From contig JAEYKW010000027.1 in NCBI GenBank assembly GCA_023408075.1, forward strand, positions 186,001 through 250,000: DNA of 64,000 nt, in the 5' to 3' direction. Each line of letters starts with the position of its first letter. Position 1 is the stretch's first letter. Source of the stretch: Bacillota bacterium (GTDB lineage Bacteria; Bacillota; Clostridia; Christensenellales; SZUA-584). The notes under the pieces were generated by a model that saw only the letters and a list, made by a program, of their open reading frames with translations, was not told the origin of the DNA and searched no databases. The position numbers and the translations under genes are program-made. Below are positions 27,590 through 34,601 of the stretch, piece by piece.

Positions 27590-28843
27590 ATGAAATATGT
27601 GATTATCGGCAATTCCGCCGCTGCCGTGGGGTGCATAGAGGGCCTGCGCAAATGTGACAAGAACGGTTCCATCACCGTGATTTCGGATGAAAAGCACCAT
27701 GTGTATTCGCGTCCGCTGATATCGTATTACCTCGCGGGCAAGGTGAAGGCCAATAACATGGTATACCGCAAGAAGGATTTCTATGAGAAAAACAATGTGA
27801 CCACGCTGTTTGACGTCAAGGCGGTCTCGATTGACTCCAAAGCAAAAACCGTGGCGCTCAGCGACGGCGGCAGCGTGCCGTACGACAAGCTGCTGATCGC
27901 GACGGGGTCGTCACCGTTCGTGCCGCCCACTCAGGGGCTTGGCAATCAGAGCAACGTATTCACGTTCTTAAAATATGACGACGCGCTCGGCATTGAGCAG
28001 CTGATCAATAAGCAGAGCCGCGTGGTGGTGGTCGGCGCAGGGCTTATCGGTCTCAAGGCCGCGGAAGGCCTCGCTCCCGTAACGGGCAGCGTGCACGTGG
28101 TGGAACTGGCTCCGCGCGTGCTGCCGATGATACTTGATGAGCAGGCGGCAGCGCCTGTGCAGCAGCGCCTGGAAGAGAGCGGCATCACGTTCCATCTCGG
28201 TATCACGGTGGAAAACGTGGTCGGCGACGATAAAGTGACCAAGGTCATATTAAAAGACGGCACCGAGCTCCCTTGCGACGTGCTTGTGATGGGCGTCGGC
28301 GTGCGTCCGAACGTGGCGGAAGCCAAAGCGGCGGGCGTGGACGTGAACCGCGGCATCATCGTGGATGATGTGATGCGCACGAATGTGAATGACATATACG
28401 CGGCGGGCGACGTGACCGAGGGGACCGATATCATCACGGGCGAGCGCAAGATCATGGCGCTGTGGCCGAACGCTTACGCCCAAGGGCGTGCGGCGGCATA
28501 CGATATGTGCGGCGGCAAGGATGAGGATTTTGACGGCGTGTTCCCGATGAACGCGGTCGGGTTCTTCGGGCTGTCGATCATCACGGCGGGCGTGCAGGGC
28601 GGCGACGGCATTGAGGTGCTGACCAGGCAGAACGCCAAGACGGGTGCGGCGAAGCGGTTTTTCGTGAAGGACGACAAACTCGTGGGCATGATACTCGTGG
28701 GCGATGTGGACCGCGCGGGCATCTATACGTATCTGATCAGCGAGAAGATTGCGCTGTCTTCGCTCGATAAGGCGCTGACGGACGACAACTTCGGCCTCAA
28801 CGCGCTCGGGTACGAGAGAATGAAAGAGAGAATTTCCAAGTAA
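27590..28843 (+). CDS. FAD/NAD(P)-dependent oxidoreductase
   Basis: 417-residue flavoprotein of the NADH oxidase / rubredoxin reductase class. The FAD site is MKYVIIGNSAAAVGC, the NAD(P)H site RVVVVGAGLIGLKAAEGL, and the second FAD motif DIYAAGDVTEG. Cys residues of thioredoxin reductase type are absent. In this operon it probably supplies reducing power from NAD(P)H in place of canonical GltD. ATG 27590 is preferred because the GGGGGG at 27577-27582 is well placed for it; 27584 would be too close. Confidence 0.88.
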   Translation: MKYVIIGNSAAAVGCIEGLRKCDKNGSITVISDEKHHVYSRPLISYYLAGKVKANNMVYRKKDFYEKNNVTTLFDVKAVSIDSKAKTVALSDGGSVPYDKLLIATGSSPFVPPTQGLGNQSNVFTFLKYDDALGIEQLINKQSRVVVVGAGLIGLKAAEGLAPVTGSVHVVELAPRVLPMILDEQAAAPVQQRLEESGITFHLGITVENVVGDDKVTKVILKDGTELPCDVLVMGVGVRPNVAEAKAAGVDVNRGIIVDDVMRTNVNDIYAAGDVTEGTDIITGERKIMALWPNAYAQGRAAAYDMCGGKDEDFDGVFPMNAVGFFGLSIITAGVQGGDGIEVLTRQNAKTGAAKRFFVKDDKLVGMILVGDVDRAGIYTYLISEKIALSSLDKALTDDNFGLNALGYERMKERISK

Positions 28844-28858
28844 AGGAGCTTAAGATAC

Positions 28859-29593
28859 ATGGAACTGCGGGCAGGCGACATTTACTACAGCGAGCTCAAC
28901 GAGCAGATTAAGGCGCTCGCGAAGGAACCGGGCGAGATTACGGTGAAGGACGTTTACGGTCAGCGTTACATCGGCTGCGGCCTTAGCAATCATACCAAAC
29001 TGAACATACACGGCACGCTTGGCAACGACAGCGCGTGCTATATGGACGGCGCGACGGTGGAGGTGTTCGGCAACGCGCAGGACGGCATTGCGAACACGAT
29101 GAACGACGGCAAGCTGATTGTTCACGGCAACTGCGGCGACATTATGGGCTATGCGATGCGCGGCGGCGAGCTTTTTATTAAAGGGTACGCCGGATACCGC
29201 AGCGGCATTCACATGAAGGAGTACATGGACAAGATTCCAAAAATCGTGATCGGCAACAAGGCCGGCGATTTCCTCGGAGAATATATGGCGGGCGGCCGGG
29301 TTGTTGTGCTGGGCTTAGGGCTGGCTGAGGGCGAGTATGCCGTGGGCCGGTTTTTGGGAACGGGCATGCACGGCGGACGGATGTACATTCGCGGGCCGGT
29401 GAGAGAGGCGATGATGGGCAAAGAGATTTCGGCACAGCCGCTTGATGATGAGGATAAGGCGTTTTTGACGCAGACAATTCAGGACTACGCCGCGTATTTT
29501 GATGTGGATGTATCGGAAATCAAGCTGGATGAGTTTGTGAAGTATGCGCCCAAGAGCAAGAGACCCTATGGGAATATGTACGTGGGCAACTAA
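28859..29593 (+). CDS. Glutamate synthase GXGXG-domain subunit
   Basis: 244 residues forming the right-handed beta-helix (GXGXG) domain that is the C-terminal third of ordinary GltB. Repeating turns are visible: IGCGLSNHT, HGTLGNDSACYMDG, FGNAQDGIANTMNDG, HGNCGDIMGYAMRGG, IKGYAGYRSGIHM, IGNKAGDFLGEYMAGG. It is structural, tying amidotransferase and synthase domains together. Last gene of the operon, 16 bases after the flavoprotein gene. Confidence 0.9.
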   Translation: MELRAGDIYYSELNEQIKALAKEPGEITVKDVYGQRYIGCGLSNHTKLNIHGTLGNDSACYMDGATVEVFGNAQDGIANTMNDGKLIVHGNCGDIMGYAMRGGELFIKGYAGYRSGIHMKEYMDKIPKIVIGNKAGDFLGEYMAGGRVVVLGLGLAEGEYAVGRFLGTGMHGGRMYIRGPVREAMMGKEISAQPLDDEDKAFLTQTIQDYAAYFDVDVSEIKLDEFVKYAPKSKRPYGNMYVGN

Positions 29594-29610
29594 GAGAATA
29601 TAGAAAAGAC

Positions 29611-29641
29611 AAAGTCCGGAGAGAAATCTTCGGACTTTTTT
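29611..29641 (+). terminator. Strong terminator after the glutamate synthase operon
   Basis: AAAGTCCG...CGGACTTT with additional inner AGA/TCT pairs, followed by seven T. The stem plus the A-rich 5' flank could also work for the converging minus-strand island. Confidence 0.9.
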
Positions 29642-29650
29642 GGTTTGGGG

Positions 29651-30340
29651 TTATGTATTTCTCTGTTCTTTATGTTCATTATATGATCTGAATATAGAAT
29701 CTGAAAGACGAGTCCCTGTCGCAACCAGCTTTGATAAAACTTTAATTTGCTCCATACAAGATAAACTATCAGTTTTTTTAGGGTAATTAATCGTATGATC
29801 AATTTCTCCCCAAATTTCCTCAAACAGTGAACGAATTTGAATTTCGCAACGGATTTGGTTTGAGTCATTGTTTTTTTTAATCGTATAATGAACACTTGTA
29901 TAGTAAGAATCTTTTAATTCAGTAGTTATGCCTAAACTTTCATAAAAATTCTTTGACTCTGGATCCCATGTATAAGCTTTTGGCTGTTCATGTAAGCACC
30001 ATTCTCTTATCTCATTAATTTCTCTCATCAATTCTGTATGAATTATGTAGAATTGATCTTGATATAAGTATAAAACTCTTAAACCGACGAGATCAGTAAT
30101 TTCAGTAAAAAAGTTTTCTTTATTAATCTGTCTACCTAATTCAAGCTTTCTCTCAATCTTCTCGAGTAAATGGTCTTGATTCTTAATTCTTGATTTAATT
30201 GAGTGTATTGCAGGAGGGTCACCTACATTTAATATATCTTTATATTTAAATAGCCCCTCAACTTGTTCCTGTAAATAGCGACAAGTAGATAAATTCTTAT
30301 TATAAAGGTCAAGTATTTCTGCCTTTAAAGTATCATCCAT
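29651..30340 (-). CDS. RelA/SpoT-domain nucleotidyltransferase protein
   Basis: 229 residues matching the (p)ppGpp synthetase domain in short form. Family landmarks are present in order: SRIKNQDHLLEKI (about 68-80), TEITDLVGLRVLYLY (about 99-113), SYYTSVHYTIK and CEIQIRSLFEEIWGEIDHTI (EIQIR and the late His). No HD hydrolase, TGS or ACT domain. The C-terminal 40 residues are helical and charged. It starts inside the end of the ParA-like gene (8-base overlap), so the pair is cotranslated. The region is strikingly AT-rich relative to both flanks. It could make alarmones, modify nucleotides or RNA like toxSAS enzymes, or act in phage defence; sequence cannot decide. Confidence 0.85.
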   Translation of the reverse strand: MDDTLKAEILDLYNKNLSTCRYLQEQVEGLFKYKDILNVGDPPAIHSIKSRIKNQDHLLEKIERKLELGRQINKENFFTEITDLVGLRVLYLYQDQFYIIHTELMREINEIREWCLHEQPKAYTWDPESKNFYESLGITTELKDSYYTSVHYTIKKNNDSNQIRCEIQIRSLFEEIWGEIDHTINYPKKTDSLSCMEQIKVLSKLVATGTRLSDSIFRSYNEHKEQRNT

Positions 30341-31454
30341 TTAGAACCTCCACTCTTTTTATAAAATCTTCAGCAAAGGCTATATAGGCATCTTTTGTTT
30401 TTAAATATCCTTCATAGTGACCACTATTAGGTTTGTCTGCTATAATATCTTCTAGAGAATCAGGGATAGTCTGTTCATAATGCTCATACATTTCTGGAAC
30501 CATCCACATAGGGCACTTAAGGGCTTGAGCTACTGAAGCAAAAGTGTTATGTGATAGCATTACAGCTTCATTGCCAATTGGATTAATTATCTCCTTTATA
30601 TTAATCCTCGTTGACTCCTTTATATATTCGATAACCGCTTCGGGAATTTTTTCAACATACTTATAATGTGCATTGGCCAAATCATATGCATGATTGGGAT
30701 TTTTTCTTTTTTTTGCATTATATATTGTATAGCCAATAAACTGAACAAACTTTTCAGGGAATTTTTTTCGCTTCTCAATCGAAATGAGTGTAAAAATAAT
30801 ATCCATCTCGTTTTTCCATAGTTCAAGCGCACTTCCAATATTCCTTATACCATATAAGCTAAACATGTCAGGTTGAGCAGGTATTAAAAAACCATCAACA
30901 GTTGAAATAATTGTCTTGTTTAAGGTGCCTAAACTAGGTGACGTATCTATAATGGTATAGTCATAACCATACATTTCACCATACATTTCACATATTCTGC
31001 GGATATTTGTTATAGTACGAATACCTAAATTGTCACTTTGATAGATTGAACTCCACCTTTCGGCAATTCTATTTTCATATCTGTGGATTGATAAACGTCC
31101 TGGTAATAAATCTACATTTTCAAAGAGGGAATAAGGAGGGGGATATTTATCAATGTCGCTAAGTCCGTCTTCAGCAGGTTTTAATAGGAAATGTATTGAA
31201 CGAGGTTTCTTAATAATTTCATCAAATTCGGCTTGTTTTGAGGATCCTTCAAAGTCGTTAATATAACTATCTTCTTCTTCCCATATTCTATGTAATTCGT
31301 CTTCAAACATCCCGTGTATTGTTAAATTACATTGCGGGTCTAAATCCACAAGTAATACTTTTTTCCCCATTTCCCCTAATGCACATCCTAAATGGAAGCC
31401 AAGTGTTGACTTACCAACTCCACCTTTATTATTGAATAATGATATAATTTTCAT
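30333..31454 (-). CDS. ParA-family (SIMIBI) ATPase
   Basis: 373 residues. The deviant Walker A motif NNKGGVGKST (residues 8-17, with the ParA signature lysine) follows MKIISLF; DLDPQCNLT is the A' element and YTIIDTSPSLG is Walker B. The C-terminal 120 residues are longer than in minimal ParA. No ParB-like gene or parS-like repeats are seen. ATG 31454 is chosen over upstream in-frame codons because TGGAGG lies just before it and the promoter lies within the upstream extension. It forms a two-gene unit with the RelA/SpoT-domain gene, which argues for a joint function rather than plasmid partition. Confidence 0.88.
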   Translation of the reverse strand: MKIISLFNNKGGVGKSTLGFHLGCALGEMGKKVLLVDLDPQCNLTIHGMFEDELHRIWEEEDSYINDFEGSSKQAEFDEIIKKPRSIHFLLKPAEDGLSDIDKYPPPYSLFENVDLLPGRLSIHRYENRIAERWSSIYQSDNLGIRTITNIRRICEMYGEMYGYDYTIIDTSPSLGTLNKTIISTVDGFLIPAQPDMFSLYGIRNIGSALELWKNEMDIIFTLISIEKRKKFPEKFVQFIGYTIYNAKKRKNPNHAYDLANAHYKYVEKIPEAVIEYIKESTRINIKEIINPIGNEAVMLSHNTFASVAQALKCPMWMVPEMYEHYEQTIPDSLEDIIADKPNSGHYEGYLKTKDAYIAFAEDFIKRVEVLNG

Positions 31455-31481
31455 TAGCAACCTCCACTTACATTCGAATAT

Positions 31482-31490
31482 ATTATAGCA
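31482..31490 (-). promoter_or_regulatory. Extended -10 promoter of the ParA-RelA/SpoT pair
   Basis: TGC-TATAAT on the minus strand, an extended -10 element without a good -35 box. It overlaps the palindrome GCATATGC (31488-31495). Predicts a leader of about 20 bases. Confidence 0.6.
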
Positions 31491-31645
31491 TATGCTGCCA
31501 CATATATACATACACAATTCGCCAAAAACTAACAAAGATTACTCGGCTGTCGCTTCATTTTTTCAAAAAGAGTCTAATATAAAATCCAAAATAATGCTTG
31601 AAATATGATATGCATATATATTGGTTCCTAAAGCATTGCAAAAAA

Positions 31646-31672
31646 AACGCACCGTCTCCGATGCGCCTTCAT
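31646..31672 (-). terminator. Terminator after the YqeY gene
   Basis: On the minus strand CGCATCG-GAGA-CGGTGCG is followed by eight T, just beyond the YqeY stop. Confidence 0.85.
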
Positions 31673-31681
31673 TGCTTCTAT

Positions 31682-32128
31682 TTACTTTGTCGCCTCTTCC
31701 ACGAGCTTATTTATCATCTTCCCATCCGCCTTGCCCTTCACCAGCGGCATCAGCACCTTCATAATCCCGCCCTTGTCCTGCGGCGTCGGCTTCTCAATCC
31801 CAAGCTGAGCGAGCACATCCGCTATCACAGCCTTCACCTCATCCTCGCTCATCAGCTGCGGCGCAAACTCGCTATACACGGCGATCTTGAACTTATTCTC
31901 GTCTATGATGTCCGCGCGGCTCGGCGGCGCGGTATCAATCGCCTCCTGTGCGCTTTTGATCTCCTTCATCACCACGGCGTTTTCCTCATCCTCGTTAAGC
32001 TCGCTGCGCTTGTCAATCTGCTTGCTTTTCAGGGCAGAGAGCAGCAGCGAGAGCGCATCCTTGCGGGGCGTATCCTTGGCCTTTAAGGCATCCATCATTT
32101 CTTTTCTGACCACATCGATCTTAGACAT
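31682..32128 (-). CDS. yqeY: GatB/YqeY domain protein
   Basis: 148-residue cytoplasmic protein of the YqeY family, related to the tail of GatB and thought to bind tRNA-like structures; its cellular role is not well established. It starts MSKIDVVRKEMMDALKAKDT and carries the usual helical first domain and the second domain with QLGIEKPTPQDKGGIMKVLMP. AAAAGGAG precedes the ATG. It is far from rpsU, its common partner in Firmicutes. Confidence 0.93.
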   Translation of the reverse strand: MSKIDVVRKEMMDALKAKDTPRKDALSLLLSALKSKQIDKRSELNEDEENAVVMKEIKSAQEAIDTAPPSRADIIDENKFKIAVYSEFAPQLMSEDEVKAVIADVLAQLGIEKPTPQDKGGIMKVLMPLVKGKADGKMINKLVEEATK

Positions 32129-32325
32129 ATCGCGAATCTCCTTTTATATCAATAGCGTTCATGTTATAAAAATTATCTGACATTACTATAGCATAAGTTT
32201 CCACATAGGAACACAGCGATATCAGCCTGAATCAGTTAATATCAGAAAAAGACATGGGATTCTTCACTTCGCTAAAGCTCGTTCAGGAAATTATGAGTGA
32301 ACCATGCTGCTTATGCCAAATGCAA

Positions 32326-32345
32326 AAAACCGCCTTGGCGGTTTT
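32326..32345. terminator. Bidirectional hairpin terminator
   Basis: AAAACCGCC-TT-GGCGGTTTT. On the minus strand it is followed by TTTTTTGC and would end the short riboswitch transcript before the YqeY gene. Confidence 0.75.
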
Positions 32346-32479
32346 CTGCGTCCCGTTCTATTTGATCCCCCTAGATTAAATAAAATAAGATAAAAGGATT
32401 AGAAGTATTGCGCACCGCGCACCTATGTCAGACGCCCGAAACGTCTGTTTTACCTGAATCAAGGCAAACAAAAAGCCTC

Positions 32480-32566
32480 GCTTCGGTAACTGGCTGCCAT
32501 AGACTTTTAAGTCTTTAGGCCCTGTAGCTTTGCGCCGCAGCCTTTCGGCTGTTTTGCCATTATCGG
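32480..32566 (-). promoter_or_regulatory. Cyclic-di-GMP-I (GEMM-I) riboswitch
   Basis: The minus strand reads through the class I c-di-GMP aptamer landmarks in order: GGCAAAAC, a hairpin CAGCC-GAAA-GGCTG with GNRA tetraloop, GGCGCAAAGCTACAGGGCCT, the stem GACT/AGTC, then ATGGCAGCCAGTTACCG holding the tetraloop receptor and closing P1 with GATAATGG. The order and spacing fit GEMM-I well. Unusually no open reading frame with a ribosome binding site follows before the terminator at 32326-32345; see findings. The open frame running through it is not a gene. Confidence 0.88.
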
Positions 32567-32605
32567 CGGGACACATGCCGCACACTAATAATGTTTCTAA
32601 AAATG

Positions 32606-32634
32606 AGTATAGAAACATATTGCGGTTTTGTCAA
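32606..32634 (-). promoter_or_regulatory. Promoter of the riboswitch transcript
   Basis: TTGACA (minus strand, 32629-32634), 17 bases, TATACT (32606-32611). A start near 32599 puts the aptamer about 35 bases into the transcript. Confidence 0.85.
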
Positions 32635-32764
32635 CGGGAATTATACAAAATATTGTGGTTTTTTATCAGAATATGCAGAAAAAGGGCAACAGATTGTCGA
32701 ACTGTGCGGTCATCACAGGCTTGTATGTTTACCGCTATCAAAAACGGTTTCACCAGCGCCATTT

Positions 32765-33028
32765 TCAATCCTCATAATCAAGATCACAATGGCAGCGCGG
32801 GCAGGCTTGAGGAATGACGAAAAATACGGTACGCAGCTTTCTGCCGCAATGAGGGCAGCGAACAAACACATAAGAGATAACAAAGCTTGCAAGAAATAAA
32901 ACCAAAGCGACGATAGCAAGGATGAATTTAATCTCATAAGTAAAGTAAAAAATAAGCGCTATAAATAAGAGGCCCACCGCGATATAGGTGAGTATTTTTT
33001 GTAATCGTACCGCTTTTCTAAAACTCAT
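32765..33028 (-). CDS. Small zinc-ribbon membrane protein, array copy 1
   Basis: 87 residues: MSFRKAVRLQK N-terminus, two transmembrane helices (about 12-32 and 35-56), then a zinc ribbon with CPHC (58-61) and CPRC (76-79) and an acidic tail. It is the most diverged member of six tandem paralogs on the minus strand between 32765 and 34587. Function unknown; the cysteines probably bind zinc on the cytoplasmic side. Confidence 0.8.
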   Translation of the reverse strand: MSFRKAVRLQKILTYIAVGLLFIALIFYFTYEIKFILAIVALVLFLASFVISYVFVRCPHCGRKLRTVFFVIPQACPRCHCDLDYED

Positions 33029-33061
33029 GACTTGCTCCCTTCACATGCGACAGTATGGCTG

Positions 33062-33319
33062 TTATTTCTCGAGCTTTTCGCCGCAACTCGGGCAAAACGT
33101 GGGGATAGAAACGGTTCTGAAGGGCAGCCCCGCGTGGCAGTGCGGACACCGATAATGCTGAAACATAATCACAACGCCAATGCCGACCATGGCAAGGCCG
33201 GCGGCACAGAGTATAATCAATAAGGCGGGTATCTCTTCGAAGAACATCATGGATAGAATGAGGCCAACGCCTATGAAGGCGAAAACATTGCTTGTTTGGC
33301 GCGCTTTCTTATAATTCAT
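33062..33319 (-). CDS. Small zinc-ribbon membrane protein, array copy 2
   Basis: 85 residues from MNYKKARQTSN: two transmembrane helices followed by YRCPHCHAGLPFRTVS and FCPSCGEKLEK. Both CxxC knuckles are intact. The ATG at 33319 is preferred over a TTG two codons earlier because AAAGGG is better spaced. Paralogous to its neighbours. Confidence 0.8.
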   Translation of the reverse strand: MNYKKARQTSNVFAFIGVGLILSMMFFEEIPALLIILCAAGLAMVGIGVVIMFQHYRCPHCHAGLPFRTVSIPTFCPSCGEKLEK

Positions 33320-33356
33320 TTTCAAAACCCTTTCTTTTGCTCCCGCAAGGGAGGCG

Positions 33357-33620
33357 TCAGCTTTTCGTATCCAGCTCTTTGCCGCAGCCCGGACAGCAAC
33401 GCGGGATCGACGAATTCCTTTGGGGCAGTATGTAATTGCAGTACGGACAGCGGTAAAAGAAATAGCAGATGATCACGTTGAGTATGATCAGGATGATGCC
33501 GACGACGACGAGCAGCGTGACGGCGACAGGAGACCTGAGGAAAAGCAAGGCAATAAACAATATGCCTATGCCTGTGTAAGCGAGCAGCTTGCTTATTGCG
33601 CGGGCTGTTCTGTAATTCAT
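33357..33620 (-). CDS. Small zinc-ribbon membrane protein, array copy 3
   Basis: 87 residues from MNYRTARAISK, two transmembrane helices, then YRCPYCNYILPQRNSS and CCPGCGKELDTKS. Both CxxC pairs intact. GAAAGGAG precedes the ATG. Confidence 0.8.
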   Translation of the reverse strand: MNYRTARAISKLLAYTGIGILFIALLFLRSPVAVTLLVVVGIILIILNVIICYFFYRCPYCNYILPQRNSSIPRCCPGCGKELDTKS

Positions 33621-33658
33621 ATGCGGCTCCTTTCAGTAGCCGGTGTCAAGCAATCGTT

Positions 33659-33920
33659 TCAGTCAATCGAATTGAGATCGTATCCGCAACGCGGGCAGTA
33701 TTCGGATATGCTGGATAATCGGTAAGGCAGCAGCCCCGCCGCAGCTCGGACAACGGTTGTGACGATAGTTGTTCAACTGGCTATAGGCAAGCAATATGAA
33801 CCCACCGATGATCAGCAGAATTTGTAACTCAAGCAGCTGAATGATTAAGCCGATCAATACAGAGCCAAGGCCGGTCAAGCTTAATACCATGCTGAGCTTG
33901 CGGGATTTTTTATAATCCAT
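33659..33920 (-). pseudogene. Zinc-ribbon membrane protein, array copy 4, frameshifted
   Basis: MDYKKSRKLSM, two transmembrane helices and the first knuckle CPSCGG are in frame. After a GGGG run the frame is lost and the protein ends in an unrelated tail at 33663. Removing one G restores GLLPYRLSS...YCPRCGYDLNSID, ending at 33659, which is the expected second zinc knuckle. This is a recent single-base insertion, a slippage switch, or a sequencing error. Confidence 0.75.
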
Positions 33921-33988
33921 ATCATCCTCCTTTTCGAGTCTGTCGGGGGCTGATATCTTGTCGCTTTACGGGCATCGCTGCGTTATTT

Positions 33989-34243
33989 TTACTCGATATT
34001 GGTACCGCAGCTTGAGCAAAACGTGGGGTGATTCAGCGCCTTCAAAGGAAGCAGGCTGCGGCATTTCGGGCAGCGGAAGAATGCCAAAAAGATGATCAGG
34101 CCTGAAATGATCAATATGGAGCCCGAGTAAAAAAGCAGGCGTGGAATAGGATCGTACTTGAGAAATGCGAGAATGATAAAGAGAAGCCCCAAGCCGACAA
34201 ATACCAACATTGAGCTCCATTTGCGCGCTTTTTGATAACTCAT
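33989..34243 (-). CDS. Small zinc-ribbon membrane protein, array copy 5
   Basis: 84 residues from MSYQKARKWSS, two transmembrane helices, FRCPKCRSLLPLKALN and FCSSCGTNIE. Both knuckles intact. GGAGGTATG lies just upstream of the ATG at 34243; in-frame codons further upstream are not needed. Confidence 0.8.
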   Translation of the reverse strand: MSYQKARKWSSMLVFVGLGLLFIILAFLKYDPIPRLLFYSGSILIISGLIIFLAFFRCPKCRSLLPLKALNHPTFCSSCGTNIE

Positions 34244-34319
34244 ATCATACCTCCAAATAAAATTCGCTTTCATAAAGAGTGCGCCTTCCCCGGGGATGGT
34301 CTTCGTGCTGTTGCTGTGC

Positions 34320-34587
34320 TTACGTTGCTGATGAATCAAAGTCTTCGCCGCAAATATGGGCAGATATCCGGGGTCTTTACCGTTCTGAAGGGCAGCACAG
34401 CGCGGCAATGCGGGCACTTATAGAACAAGGACTTAATGACGGCCCCGGCCACGCAACAGACAGCGGCAAGCACCGCACACAAGATAAACAGGGCGCTGGC
34501 TTCCTTAAAAATAAACAGTGCAGCAATAAAGCCGACGCCTATAATACAGAATATATTATACAACTTATTGGCAGTCTTGTAATCCAT
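34320..34587 (-). pseudogene. Zinc-ribbon membrane protein, array copy 6, frameshifted
   Basis: Begins MDYKTANKLYN at 34587 with AGAGG upstream; two transmembrane helices and YKCPHCRAVLPFRTVK are normal. The second knuckle reads CPYLRRRL and stops at 34336. Deleting one T of a TTT run gives CPYCGEDFDSSAT ending at 34320, matching the paralogs. It is the first gene of the array in transcription order. Confidence 0.75.
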
Positions 34588-34601
34588 ATTATACCTCTGA
34601 A

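Noticed and set aside
30333..31454. Plasmid partition locus (ParA)
   Set aside because: No ParB-like gene, no centromere-like repeats and no replication genes nearby; the partner is a RelA/SpoT-domain protein.
32376..32618. 80-codon minus-strand open frame
   Set aside because: Runs straight through the c-di-GMP riboswitch aptamer and lacks a ribosome binding site.
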